The notes under the pieces: model-generated
Told to the model about the DNA's origin: nothing
The model's database searches: none
What the model saw: the letters and a program-made list of their open reading frames with translations, nothing else
In this document: in pieces, positions 23,010 to 35,221 of the stretch
Position numbering within the stretch: the stretch's first letter is position 1
Layout: every line of letters begins with the position of its first letter
Program-made: the position numbers and the translations under genes
Assembly (NCBI GenBank): GCA_034766995.1
Contig: CM068316.1
Span: 8,943,200-9,007,199 of the forward strand
Length of the DNA stretch: 64,000 nucleotides
DNA from: Acanthacorydalis orientalis
Lineage: Eukaryota; Arthropoda; Insecta; Megaloptera; Corydalidae
Direction: 5' to 3'

Positions 23010-23526
23010 TAAAAATTTACATAGTTATTAAGTAAAAAAATTTGTTAACAAAATACAGTGTTAAATAATTCATATCACTGACTAATATAAAAATCTGTTG
23101 GACTCAACTTTACCATTTTTTATCCTCTATTAAAATAAGTATTATTTAAATAACGGGAAACATTTTTAAAATCTGGATCATATTTAATATTAAAATCATG
23201 TTAAATGGTTAGAAAAACAACTCAGAGATTATATTTCAATTAAGCGTAATAATATCATTTATTTTAATTTATATATGCGTCTTATATAAAACCATTTTTA
23301 ATGTTATATTAAAAATTAATTGTTTATATTATTAAATTGTTTATATATATATATACGAAAATTAATGTTGTATCGATTCAATTATTGATTTATTAATTAG
23401 ATATAATTCTTTATCTTTATAAAAATTTGAAAAAAATTTATCTATTTCAATTTTATTAGATTATTACATATTTAATTGACGACGTTTACTGATACTTCAA
23501 GCTAATGAATTGACTGAACTGAATAA
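21726..23526. other. AT-rich spacer with a slightly GC-elevated middle
   Basis: 22330-22850 contains a few CpG-bearing stretches (TTTATCGCGACTC, ACGTCGAACGG, CTTATCGGCGGGAACAG) without a convincing frame. (TA)n at about 22972-23008. The 75-codon frame at 21831-22058 is AT-driven. Confidence 0.45.
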
Positions 23527-23880
23527 TTAACTAAACTGAACAAAACAAAAGGTAAGGACTGGGAAAATGAAAATTTTAAGATTCATCTCAAGATTAACAC
23601 TTCTAAGCCATCCAAAAAGTAAATATATAAGAGGGAAATGTGGCTTACAAGATGTAGTTAAATTGACCAATGCCAGAAGAAAGGAGTGGAATAACGACGT
23701 GGATAATGGAAAAAGAGCGACTTTCCAGCATTTGTCAAAATGGACAACCTTTAGGGAAGAGATTACCCAGACGACAGCCCTAGATATGGGTACAGAGCTG
23801 GCAATCCTCATCTATCGAGCTCGAGTGAGAGGCAAAGTAACAGGAGAGTAAACTCCTAGCTTAAGAAGAAGAATAAATAA
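23527..23880 (+). mobile_element. LINE reverse-transcriptase C-terminal tail, fragment
   Basis: A frame from 23567 to 23851 reads GKCGLQDVVKLTNARRKEWN, later ILIYRARVRGKVTGE. This resembles the basic C-terminal tail of insect non-LTR reverse transcriptases (RRxEWxxHVxRM-type). It is followed by an AAGAAGAAGAA tail typical of a LINE 3' end. No active-site motif is present because only the 3' end survives. Assignment is by resemblance. Confidence 0.45.
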
Positions 23881-23944
23881 GTAACTACAATGTAAAAATT
23901 TTTTTACTGATATTAACGCTTTCACACCTAACGCTGGCTCTATG

Positions 23945-24404
23945 TTCTTTTTTAGAATTTTAGAGTGCAAACTTTAACAATTTAAACACTATATATATAT
24001 ATATATATATTAGTCAAGCAGTTTGAATAACCTCACAAAGCAGTAGAGAACACGATAATAACCGAAAAAACAGCATATTAGACAATACATACTTTTCGCA
24101 TGGATTTTGAACAAAATTCTACCAAACCCAGGAGAATGATTTTTTCAGCTTTTGGGAAAAGTTTTGTGTTTTATAAAACATGTCAAAAATGTTACAATAA
24201 TAGAAGAAATCCTCAAATGTATTACGACTTCATCGACTCAAAGCTGTCATATTTTTTTTTCAAAAAATAATTCTTCAGTTATCCGACAGGAGGAGCAAAG
24301 TTATATAAAATAATTAGGAATATTTCAAGGATTGAAATTGATTCAATTTTTCTATCAACATTCATTTTCTATGGAAAAAGCACCGAATTAATTTATACAC
24401 CTAA
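23945..24404 (+). mobile_element. Family C internally deleted mariner, copy C2
   Basis: Same family as C1 and C3 but in the opposite orientation. Blocks AACAGCATATTAGACAATAC, TTTGGGAAAAGTTTTGTG and the right terminus GCACCGAATTAATTTATACA (then CCTAA, TA) match. At the place where C1 and C3 have only AACACTATATAT followed by GTCAAG or similar, this copy carries a (TA)n run (about 23989-24011). Catalytic domain absent. The left terminus is not clear. Confidence 0.65.
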
Positions 24405-24769
24405 TAATATATAAAAATTCTTCGTGTAAAGAAAAAACTTTAACAATACAAATATTTATAAAGTAGCAGTTACAAAAAAAGGTCAGTTCGAATCACGACT
24501 TTAATAAATCGTTTTCGAAAAAGAAAGAAAACAAATCATGACAATATTGTTTTAAGACAAGTTCTTAATTACACATCTGAAACGCAGTGATGCCTAGACA
24601 CAACTACAAGAATACCAACTATGATATAAACGAACTTTAATATTACAAGTTTTGTAATAATAACAATGTTTAAGTTAGAAAATTTGTACGAAGTACAAAA
24701 GCGAATCGTACAGAAACTTCAATATAATAATGAACGTTTTGTGTACACTGTAATATAAATACTGTTGAA
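24405..24769. other. AT-rich spacer
   Basis: No feature recognised. Confidence 0.5.
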
Positions 24770-25050
24770 TCTTTAACGTCGTTACATGAAAAGAAATCGA
24801 CGAGCGGGAAGGGGATGGTATGGCTGGGGGTCGTAGGGAAGGACGGTCGCTTAAAAAATTATCAATTTAAAATTCCAGCTCATTATCTAACGTCGGTCGG
24901 TCGGGCGGTCGGTACGAGACGAAAAAAATATAACAACAACAACAGGAAAATCTACGACGAAGCTGTGTATGAAACGAGCTTGCTATATCTAGAGAGTCTA
25001 TCGTTACGAACAGGACAAACAGTATCTCTTTCGGTGCAAAATATTTAATA
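24770..25050. other. GC-elevated island 6
   Basis: Contains ACGAGCGGGAAGGGGATGG and a CGGT-rich stretch (GTCGGTCGGTCGGGCGGTCG, about 24893-24912), then a (CAA)n bit. Open frames on both strands overlap, so coding cannot be claimed. Candidate regulatory DNA or UTR. Confidence 0.35.
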
Positions 25051-25553
25051 TGCAAAACAAGTAAAATTTACATATATTGTGTTGGTTGTTGGGACCACGA
25101 TGTTTACACTATGTTTTTTTTTTGAAAAAAAGACGCGTGAAGCGACACTAATACCGTTTTTTTTATTAACGTTCGACGTTTCCGTTTTTAATTAAAACAA
25201 ATACATTCGCATATATATATATATATATATATACATAGTCAAAGATAACTACAAAATAACTAATATTTTATTAAATACATTATATACTTTGCTCTTTTTT
25301 AATATTTTCACTATAATACCTTAAGAATTTTCACTCTAAATACTTTAAGAATTTTTAATTAATATATTAATTAAATTACCTGCTTGATAGTTGAAACTCG
25401 CCATTGAAGATGATTTCTGAAATAAGAAAAAAAAATATTAATATTTTTAATTTAAGTAAATTGATAAAAATAAAATCGTTTCTCAAATCTGCTTTTGAAT
25501 GAGAACGTATTATATTTGTATCATTCTTAATTATTGATTTACATCACCTTCTA
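25051..25553. other. AT-rich spacer
   Basis: (TA)n at about 25211-25233. ACTTTAAGAATTTT-type short direct repeats at 25320-25355. Confidence 0.5.
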
Positions 25554-25651
25554 TTAGGTTGGTAGAAAAAGATTTGTGGTTTATGACCTTCAAATTCATA
25601 TACATTTTTCAATTCAAGTGATCTAGAACTGTTGGACGACGAACGTCTAAC
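25554..25651 (-). mobile_element. Family B mariner terminus, fragment
   Basis: TTAGGTTGGTAGAAAAAGAT, then the conserved GTTTATGACCTTCAAATTCA and GATCTAGAACTGTTGGACGA blocks of family B. It ends abruptly at about 25651. Confidence 0.7.
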
Positions 25652-25920
25652 GGCTTGATATTTATGGAAACTTGTCAAAACTATATTTCCAAGTAGTATA
25701 TATGATAATATTATATATACAGTAAATATTTTATAAGGAAATGTGCTCAGAAAATCAATTAGTTTTGAACAAATCGAGTGATAACAAAATCAAAAGAGAA
25801 AAAATACTTGAAAAACAAGAAATTTAACTTAAATTATATCCTGAGAAATTAGAAAGCACTTTCCGCTTTTTACAAACCCTATAAATGGAACATTAAAATA
25901 ATATGGTATCTTTGGTGATA

Positions 25921-26330
25921 TTAGGTAGGTAGGAAAATAATTGCAGTTTATGACCTTCAAAATCGTCTACATTTTTCTATCCAAGCTGTTTTAAGTGGTC
26001 CAGAACTCTTAGATGACTAACATCTAACTTTTGTGTAAGCTCTCGAATTGTTGTGGGTGATTCTGATTCAACTAACACCTTCAGTTGAACATTATGAACT
26101 GAAAAAGGATGCCCGTGATTTTCTCCACCTTCAAATCTTTCGTCCTCAGAATAAAATTTTTAGAACCACAATCGCACCGTACGTTTCTTAACAGTACTCG
26201 CACAAAAAGCATCGTTTACTTTACGAACAGTTTCTACCACTTAACCACCTATTTTGAACCCATACAAAAATGCTCTTATTTGCTTAATTTCAATTCTTAA
26301 TTCAGTAACACAATTTGAAGCAAAATTAAT
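25921..26330 (-). mobile_element. Family B internally deleted mariner, copy B2
   Basis: The left terminus TTAGGTAGGTAGGAAAATAA is joined to the HTH-coding block on the minus strand (AACTCTCGAATTGTTGTG, CACCGTACGTTTCTTAACAG and neighbours). The right terminus is missing. Same orientation as the fragment at 25554, 270 bases away. Catalytic domain absent. Confidence 0.7.
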
Positions 26331-26394
26331 AAAAAATAATATGGTATTTCCAATAAAAAATTATGATTTACATTTTATGCTTATTGTTTGTGTG

Positions 26395-26470
26395 TATTAT
26401 TTGTTAGAGGGAAATGAGCAATAGTGAGCGTGGGGCGAAAAGAGGCTACGCCTCCTATTTTAATATAATA
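26395..26470 (+). repeat. G-rich patch with 5-bp hairpin
   Basis: GAGCGTGGGGCGAAAA, then a GAGGC-TAC-GCCTC hairpin at 26442-26454, in AT-rich surroundings. A similar patch with GGGGC-GAA-GCCCC lies at 29600-29670. Confidence 0.4.
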
Positions 26471-26609
26471 CAAGTATTGTCCAAAATTTTGTTTATTTAT
26501 GATTAGTGTTTTTTTTCAGTATTCTTATTAAACTTACTTAATGGCATATCTACTTTGTATAAGAACATATTGATGTTTTGAGCACTGGTCAGTTTAGAAA
26601 CGATAATCA

Positions 26610-26830
26610 TTAAAGCTTAAAGACAAGCATACATCAATGCAGCCACATCTACAATAACTACGGCCACAGTTGCGGCCGCGTTGGCACACATTACAGTAAT
26701 CAGTTTGTGTCTTAGTAGCTCATTTAGCTAACTCCATTCTATTTTGAGATGAAATAAACAAACTGGCATTCAGAATAGGAAACGTTATTCCAGATGTGCT
26801 AAAGATTACTAACGAACCAAATATTTGTAT
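26610..26830 (-). pseudogene. Possible decayed Cys-rich coding fragment
   Basis: On the minus strand a frame from about 26830 to 26610 is open apart from one TGA. It reads SQNRMELAK, stop, then ATKTQTDYCNVCQRGRNCGR and SYCRCGCIDVC, a dense cysteine cluster like a small zinc-binding tail. The DNA here is GC-elevated, including GCGGCCGC. I do not recognise the family. A transposase C-terminal Cys-rich tail is one possibility and chance is another. Confidence 0.25.
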
Positions 26831-26930
26831 CTTTAGTTGCACTCTAATCTTTGATTACATTTCTTTCCTCAAGCCAAGAAAAATTACTTCAGTTTAAAAA
26901 AATCAAAGACCTGGTCATATTAATTTATTA

Positions 26931-28870
26931 TTTTTTTTTTTGAAAAAAGAAGAATTTTATATTTTTATCAAACGGTGAAAATAAAAAACCCTTTTATTTA
27001 TATTTTGTAACGATTTGATATTTGATCAAAATGATTCAATAGTTCAATAGTTAATTAAAATAATTTAATCAAATATTGAATCTTATTTAACCAAATATAT
27101 ATATATATATATAAAACAATTTACAAACCATAGTAAGTGTACTGAACCAACCGAGAAGGTACAAAAAGCACAACACTGGTAGCACAAAGACAGCTAGTAA
27201 AAACGTTTGCGGTCTTCGGTCAAATCGAACATTGTTTATTTGAATGAAACCGCAAGCTGAATTGCTAAACTGGCTACAGCCGTACAAGTCAGATCATGCC
27301 GATAGTGTCAATATATCTATTCAATTTCATGGGATATACAACTTAGTTTTCTGGCACTACTCATATGCATTTTTATAAATTAATTTTCACTCATTCCACA
27401 ATCGGCAATTTTCTAATGAAAAATATTTACTAATGTATTATTTATTACTTTTATGTATTAATTATGATAATTTCCACAACTATACTATGATCCTTATATC
27501 GCTATAGTACAAAACAATCTGAGAATTTTCTATAACAGTACTGTCTGAATAATATAATTTCTATCGAAATGGCCATAACCAACAATTGAAAACTATCAGT
27601 AATAAATAGTTCAATATTTTTGATCAAAATATGTTTGTTGTTAGTAATGAGAGAGAAAAATTTATTTGTAAATCTATTGGATTCATTAATAATCTATTAT
27701 AATTGTGAATGTTTCCACATCTTTGTACGCTAGTGTTAATTCGATTACTTGAGTAAAAAATTAATATACACGAATTACATTCTTTATATAAAAAAATAAA
27801 TTTCAATAAAGTCAAGCATATAACATATTCTATTTATCTTTTTTCAAAAAGCTATCAAATACTTTTCAAAGTAATTTTGTTAGGGAAAAGAATCGTTCAA
27901 AGATGATTTAAGTGAAAGAAATGCAACTACGGTAATCACTTTAAAAATAAAAAAAGATATTGAATGACATTTGATTAGTAGGTGCAAACAATTATTAAAA
28001 AATCTATTTTTTTAAGTGTTTTGTAAATTTTCCAAGAATGTCTAGATGTGATTAAGATTACTTCAATTAAGGTACTGGAAATTTTTAGTATAGATTAAAA
28101 TTGATAAAGAGTGAAAATCTAAAAGGACCTCCAAAACTGATTTTTCACTCACTGCACAAACCATATAAAGACTTGGATCTCTCCTAGAATGATGGAATTT
28201 TGAACGAAATATCAATGACCAATAATCAATTATTGAAGGATTGTATGTAAAAGTGTGAAAGAATAATTCATTTCTAATAGTAAATTTAATAATAGTACCA
28301 AAATATATTCTGAAATTATTTTTTAGAGACTTAAAGTATCAATTTGCAAAATCCAATCAATTACAACACTCTATCTATGAATCTTCACTCAAATAAAATT
28401 CCATTGAATGATATAAATAACCAGTAAAGGGTCTATAAAATCTTGACTCAAAGTAAGCAAAAAGTGATTGTAAACATTTATTTCCAGATTGAAACAGAAT
28501 CATTTTAATAGACATGGAAAATCAAATCCTGAATATAGTTCCTTATTTCCAACTAATTCAGTAATACTAAGGTGAAAATCTCTGAAAAAAAATTTAAATA
28601 ATAGATTTCTTTTCAGAAAATAATTTAATAAATATTGAAAAGATATTCAATTAAAATGCGAATATATTATATTAATTAATTATTATGTTTGATAACTTAT
28701 GATGTATAGAGTCATTTTTTGTAAATAATTTTATTTTTAGTGAATTAAAATATGTTTTATATGAAAAAATGTAATTATACAATCTTTAATGGGAAAATTA
28801 TACCAAAAGATATAAAATATTGATAGTCATATTTTCAGGCTAAAAATGTAGAGAATATTTTTTTAGTTTA
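26931..28870. other. AT-rich spacer
   Basis: (TA)n at about 27096-27113. Scattered family E-like pieces, such as ATCAATGACCAATAATCAAT near 28210 and ATTTTTGATCAAAATATG near 27615. No gene; the 60-70-codon frames here have no domain. Confidence 0.5.
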
Positions 28871-28876
28871 TATTCA

Positions 28877-28878
<2 letters not shown>

Positions 28879-28932
<54 letters not shown>
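28879..28932. repeat. (TA)n microsatellite
   Basis: About 54 uninterrupted bases of TA. Confidence 0.9.
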
Positions 28933-28936
<4 letters not shown>

Positions 28937-29295
28937 CAAGATAATAATCTTAAAATTCAACATTCATTGAAATGTCAGAATAAATAAAATTATACAAGAA
29001 AATATACGTATAAAACGAAATTCGTATATATCTAACATTGTATCTTTATTTTGTCTTGTGTCTCGATGATGCATTTCATCAGACAGAAAAAAAACACGCC
29101 TTTCTGAATATCATTCGATCAGAAAGAGCTATATTCAAGAGAATGAACTTTATAGGTTTCTCGTCAAAAAAGAACAAGCAAAGTTATTTAGAAATCGGTC
29201 ATGTCTTTTTAAAGAACTTATTGGAATTTTAATGTAAATATTGATAAATTGTTTTTCGGTCTATGTTGATATTTATTAAAATTGTTTTATATTTT

Positions 29296-29404
<109 letters not shown>

Positions 29405-29469
29405 GTATTTAGCCATAAAAAATAAAGGTTGCAAAAAATAATCTACTGCCATGTTTACATAACATACTA

Positions 29470-29500
<31 letters not shown>

Positions 29501-29579
29501 AAACGATTACGTTGCTATATATCTGCCAATAATTATATAGACATAATGAGTTTTAAAAAATATGTTTGTGTTTCATTCG

Positions 29580-29690
29580 GTTGCATATGCAAGCTTATAA
29601 TTGAGAAGTAGGCGAGTGCAGGGAGTCCAAGGGTTGGTGAAGAAAAGGAGTAGGGGGCGAAGCCCCAAATATATATATATATATATATAT
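29580..29690 (+). repeat. G-rich patch with perfect GGGGC/GCCCC hairpin
   Basis: 12-bp palindrome TTGCATATGCAA at 29581-29592, then GGCGAGTGCAGGGAGTCC and GGGGC-GAA-GCCCC at 29654-29666, immediately followed by (TA)n. Compare 26395-26470 and the C-rich patch at 49505-49560. Confidence 0.4.
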
Positions 29691-30247
29691 ATAATTATTA
29701 ACAGAATGTCAGGAAATTTCAAAACGTATTTTGAAGTGTTTTAGTTATACAGATTAAGAAAAGGTTTTTTTAAAAATATCAAAAACGCAATGTTTTAAAA
29801 TAAATATTACTATTTTTTTTATTTTTTAAAAAATAAATTAATCGAATGAAGATATTTAAAAGTATTGGAAGTATTAAAGCAAAGTTTGAAAGTATTTAAT
29901 AATAATATGAAAAAAATCTGCTTAATATTAGATGAGTTTCTGTTTTATTATATTATTTAAAGAATATGGTCAACATCTAAGTCTTTTAAACCCTTTCAAG
30001 TATATGTGTGTATGTATGTATGTATATACATATATACTTATATAAATTGTAAAAAACAATCTTATATATTTTTAATATTGTAAGCTAATCTTTTTTACAT
30101 ACCAGAAGCTCTGACTTCTGCTCGATGAGCTTTTTCATCCACTAGGGGGGGGGGTGCTAAGAGTTCTATGGTATCATTTATATATAAAATCATTACTTTT
30201 TATAATTTTCAATACATTTTTTTTATTTTATAAACTATAATAGTTTC

Positions 30248-30306
<59 letters not shown>

Positions 30307-30723
30307 ATATAGATATATGTATATATATTGACCGGAGAAAATGAATAAAGTAATAAAATCGAAACGAAACAAAACAAATTATAGATTAAAACATAATAAT
30401 AAGGAAACAATAAGATTTCAAAAACAAATAAATACGAGAAAATATTAAACATCTCTATTATTTCAATCGAATGAAAAGAAAATATTGAATAAGAGGAGAA
30501 ACAATATACCTAAGAATAAACATACGAATTTATTTATAGCTAATAGTATGTCATTATCTAAAGACAGGGCATGCCGTGTATAAAAAAGCTTAATTTAATG
30601 TGAAAAATATAAAATGAAATATATAAAAATTGGAAATCATCTGGATTCATACGAAGCAAATAAAATCAAATCAAAATAAATGTATTAATGGATATATTGA
30701 TAAAAGGTGCTCAAGATATTTTG

Positions 30724-30775
<52 letters not shown>

Positions 30776-31660
30776 ATTAAAATAATGAAAGGAGATATAA
30801 ATAAACTTAAAATGATAAACTGAAATTTTTATTTCAATATTGAATTAAATCGAAAATAGCATACATTTACATCTTCAAGTAAAAGAAATTTAATATTTTG
30901 TATTATTGTGACAGTTAACAATACATGGTTAGACAACTAGACTCGTCTGACAAGAAAATAGTTTTAAAATGAAAACCTTAAATCTTTGTTTCTCGCGAAA
31001 AATAAATATAGAATAAGAAATAAATATAATGAAAAATGAAAAAAACTACAACAATATTAGAAGACAGAATAATGTTGAAATGGAAATAAAACAGATAGAA
31101 TAAATCTAAATAAAAAATAATAAATTAAAAAAACTTATTATAATACATTGTAAAAAGCAATCGTATATATTCTCAACTATTCTCGATATTCTATTAAAAT
31201 GTGATGAAAAAAATAGTATACTTTTTAATTAATAAACAATCAACATAGATGTTAAAACTAATCGTGTATCAAAGTAAGGTACTGTTGTTTTAAGTAAAAC
31301 TGCAACTAATATATTGCAGGTTCTTAAAAGTCAGTGAAATTTTTAGTCAGTTCTGATTACTATTGCACTAGATATGAAAATATAAATAGAGTAATTTTGA
31401 GAAAACGGCTGATATTAACCGACAGGAAGGTGCAATATTTCATCTTGGTAATTTCAGTCCTCTTGTTATACGAAAGACAGAGCCAAAATTGAATTTATCT
31501 GAGAAATACAGATTTGTAGATTCACACTATTTTAAAATTGTGCCATCAACTCTATCAGATTATCTCCTAGTCAAATATGTGCAAAATTTTTCAAACGATA
31601 TCGAACTTTGTTCAAGGATACTCGACAAGTTTTCAAACTGTTATTCACTACAATATATTT
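29691..31660. other. AT desert with (TA)n tracts
   Basis: Includes a small hairpin CAGAAG/CTTCTG and a G11-like homopolymer near 30100-30155, and (TA)n at about 30253-30294 and 30725-30773. The 90-codon frame at 31489-31761 has no recognisable domain and runs into a family E repeat. Confidence 0.5.
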
Positions 31661-31664
31661 TCAG

Positions 31665-31990
31665 CACTGTGGCTAAATTTACTTTCATAGATAAACTTTT
31701 CCCTTACAATACATACCATAAAAAATGTTTTGATCGAAAATATACAATAATTGATGATTAATCATTTTTAATTTTTGCTTATGATGCTTTCGATAACAAT
31801 GTAATAATTCTCAAAGCACAGAGATACAAAAAATATCAGTTTTTTCTTCCTTAAATATTTAAATAGGACGGAATTGACATCAAAATGAATATAAATAACA
31901 ATAAAGAATGATCGATAATCAATTATAGAACTTATTTTATCAAAGCAAAATATTGTAGTTTATGGGATGAAAGATTTTTATTTGTACTAG
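31665..31990 (+). repeat. Family E foldback repeat, copy
   Basis: CTGTGGCTAAATTTACTTTC seed, then left arm CATAAAAAATGTTTTGATCG with TGATGATTAATC. The right arm is AATGATCGATAATCAATTAT and on to TTGTAGTTTATGGG. The arms are inverted with respect to each other, giving a foldback of about 300 bases. Confidence 0.65.
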
Positions 31991-32379
31991 TTGTCTAGTT
32001 TTTAGATTGAAACGTTTTTTAGAAATAAAATTGTCATGTTTTCCAAGAAATAAAAGACAATCATAAGAATTAATAAATGAAAATAAAGTATGTTGAAGTT
32101 TAAAAAAATAATTAAAAAAAAACTAGTTAAATCATTTAAAAACCGGATTGTTTTATTTATAGGTAAATAAATAAAAAAATATAAGAAAATATACTTAAAC
32201 CGAATCCATATATTTTTATATAAAATCAGATTATTTTATCGATAAGAATTTAAAGTTATTTAATTCTACAAATTCTTTCTTAATGTTAGTTTTTAATTAT
32301 GATAACTTTTATCAAATATTAAAAATATGTCCTGAAACAATCAATTTCGAACCCGCCAAATAATCTCGACTCAAAACAC
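31991..32379. other. AT-rich spacer
   Basis: No feature recognised. Confidence 0.5.
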
Positions 32380-32700
32380 AATCTTTCGTGGTATTGTCAT
32401 CCGCGTTACGACGACAATCGCAGTTTTGACATAAAACCGAATAAATATAGTATAAGTGAGCGAGTTGAAGAGTTTATTACTTAAGATGCGATTATAAGAA
32501 GGCGAGTAATAAAATTAGAGTTCGAGTAACGTCAGAATACAAAACTGACTACGACAAACGCAGCGACAAAACTTTAATTATTTTTTAATTAAAAAAGCAT
32601 TCAGGATTATACGAGCCACTACGACAAAATAAAAGATATAATTGGTTTGTCTTCAAATTGACGTCGACTGTTTATAAGCAAAAATGTATAGAAAAAAAAG
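32380..32700. other. GC-elevated island 7
   Basis: CpG-bearing pieces (GTCATCCGCGTTACGACGAC, ACTACGACAAACGCAGCGAC). No long frame. Candidate non-coding regulatory DNA. Confidence 0.3.
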
Positions 32701-33309
32701 GATCCGCTGCACAACAGGAAAAAAACAACCGGTTCAGGCTGAAATAATTTTATTTAGTACTATCGTTTAACCTGCAATTAATGAGAGAGCAGTTAAATTA
32801 TATAACGACACGATGATTAAATAACGTTTCCTCTGTATCATTGTGAAAGTTTGTTCTTTTATGTTTCATCTAAACGAGATAATAAATTAAAGTAGATGTG
32901 TGCGTATTAATTTGTTTTCTCTTTATTGTTACTGCCAGTTTTTTTCAACGACGTTCATTTAAAGCGAATTGTTCGTTTTCAAATCTGGTCTTAAAGTCAT
33001 TAGTAATTATTAACATTTTTTTTAAATACATTAACTGCGAATTAAAAATAAAAAATATCCAGACACAATATTAAATTAGAAATCTCCAGTTATTCATATT
33101 AGAAATACAAGAAACAAAGAAATGTTTCCGGTTTTCTGTCAATCTTTAATACATTAACTAGAACATTAAAAATGTACACCCATACTTTCCTGTTTGAATG
33201 TTTTTATTATGCTATAACTTAATTTTATTCCTCAGTCATATAAATCTTAATTAATAATTTCCTGATCTTATTTTTCTATTCAATGGCCGCTTTTTATTTA
33301 TTATTTTTG

Positions 33310-33346
<37 letters not shown>

Positions 33347-33479
33347 TATATATATATAAAGATACGATACGTTTATATCATTCATTTTTACAATCTAATA
33401 CCAAAACATAAATTGAATTTGTAACGAAATCAAGTAGATAAAACGAAAAAAAAGCCTCGCTAACACCAACAACAAGCAA
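32701..33479. other. AT-rich spacer with (TA)n
   Basis: (TA)n at about 33310-33360. Otherwise featureless. Confidence 0.5.
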
Positions 33480-33800
33480 CGATATCATTCGCCGACATCA
33501 CGTTAATAAACTAAATGTAGTAACTATCGACGATACAACCAATGTGCTGCACAGGGTCCAACACCATTATTACTTCAGTGCTGGCTCGGTTTATGCATTG
33601 CTCGCTCTTAATAAATCGCTTTCCGTCCATTGAAAAAAAGCACGTGCTGAACTCATTTACCTGTGTTATTCACCGTCTACGAGTTCAATTTCAGGTAGTA
33701 CGAAATACATCAGTGTGCGCTTCAAAATCCGCATTAAATTGGAAAAGAAAGTTAAAGGGAAACAGCGCTTTTGAGTGGATGCCGTGAAAGGATAATAGCT
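33480..33800. promoter_or_regulatory. GC-elevated island 8 with E-box
   Basis: CpG-bearing unique-looking DNA with a palindromic E-box GCACGTGC at 33640-33647 and a possible splice acceptor/donor pair (TTTCAGGTAGTACG, about 33690). An 81-codon plus frame (33542-33787) has no recognisable domain. Enhancer, UTR or exon. Confidence 0.3.
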
Positions 33801-33903
33801 GTTCAAATATTATACAATCTGTTATATTATTTTTTTGTCTTGAATGGCTTGATATGATTTATTTTTAATTTTTGTTACTTGATCTAAATATATTCGGAAA
33901 TAA

Positions 33904-33954
<51 letters not shown>

Positions 33955-33955
33955 C
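33904..33955. repeat. Compound (CA)n(TA)n(GA)n microsatellite
   Basis: Three dinucleotide runs in series, directly left of the maT-like element. Confidence 0.85.
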
Positions 33956-35189
33956 ATGAGAGTAATATTTGAGGACACTTATTTTTTAGGTTATGACTCG
34001 TCGGACCAAAGAAAATGTTTTTTTTTCCTAGAAATATACCATAACAGATTAAAGGCTAACACAAACAATGAAGAGATATACAGTCTTTGTTGCCATATGT
34101 GCGGCACACAGACATTTAAAAATTGACAATTTTCTAAATATATCAAGATCTTTAGTACACAAAGTACGGATTGAATTGGAAGCCTCTGGCGGGGATGTTT
34201 CAACTGTATCAAAGATAAAAAACATTCTAAACGTTCGGATACCATAAATATACCGCAATTCATCCGACAAAACATTATCGATAATGAGGGCTATCGACAA
34301 AGAACTTCAGGTATCGGAGTGGACTATCAGAACCTTGGTCCACGAAAGCATCCGATACACGTTGTGTGCACTGAGGAGAGGCCAATTCATGTCTGCAAAA
34401 ATACAAGAAAACCGCTTGATCCGTCCCAAGTGGTTACTTAACAAGATTAAAAACCCTCACGAACATGGCGTGCTTTGGTTCTTCTCTAATGAGAAAAATT
34501 TCAACTAGGACCAAAAATCTAACAGGTTAAATGGCAGATGGTTATATGTAGATCTTTCTGATGACCCCAGAATGATGCACAGTAAGTTTCCAGCAACGGT
34601 GATGGTTTAAAGAGTACTGAGGAACGAAAGTCATGTCATTCTACCTTAAATATTTTCACAGAGTCTTAGAATTACTGCTGCTAGATACATTGAGGGTCTG
34701 TAGATATTTATTAAGCCCTGGATAGAATAAGTACGTAACGGAAGGCCAAAAGTGTTTCAACAAGACACACTATATTCTCACAAAACACAGATAACTGAAG
34801 AATTAATGTCAGACAATCAGTACGATCATGTAACAACAAACATCTGGGCTCCAAACTCGCCAGATTTAAATCCTATGGACTACTATGAGTACGTTTGAAT
34901 CTTTGTTGAAAAGGAGAATAATTGACATCGTCACAATACTATAGATTCACTGAAGACCGCCATTGTGCAGGTGATATTCGAAATGAATAAATCCCATTAA
35001 GAGCATGCATATAAACGATTCGAATCCTGCATTGAAGCAGTTATCGAAACCAAAGGCGGATTCATAGAATAATCTACTAAGAAAGCTGATCTAGAACTTA
35101 TGCAAAAAAATTTAATAAAATATATTTGACTTCTACTCGATTGGAATTTTTTATCAAATTACCAACTATGTCCTCAAATAGTACTCACA

Positions 35190-35190
<1 letters not shown>
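33956..35190 (+). mobile_element. maT-like (DD37D) Tc1/mariner element, near full length, dead
   Basis: About 1.24 kb with terminal repeats sharing ATTTGAGGACA: AGAGTAATATTTGAGGACAC on the left and, reverse complement of the right end, GTGAGTACTATTTGAGGACA. TA tracts lie outside. The transposase is readable across frames: N-terminal HTH (33990-34300); WFFSNEKNF, where the first catalytic D of the usual SDEKNF is N; RLNGRWLYVDLSDDPRMMHS; FQQDT; and SPDLNPMDYY. Exactly 37 residues separate the D of QQDT from the D of MDYY, the DD37D spacing of maT-type elements. Several stops and frameshifts make it dead. The frame at 34284-34508 is part of this element, not a gene of its own. Confidence 0.85.

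Positions 35191-35221
<31 letters not shown>

Noticed and set aside
23527..23811. 94-codon minus-strand frame
   Set aside because: Mirror of the LINE-like plus frame over the same DNA. The plus frame has the recognisable basic tail and the AAG-type 3' end.
31489..31761. 90-codon frame as a gene
   Set aside because: No recognisable domain, and its 3' part is family E repeat sequence.
34284..34508. Independent 74-codon gene
   Set aside because: Lies inside the maT-like element and is one surviving piece of its transposase.
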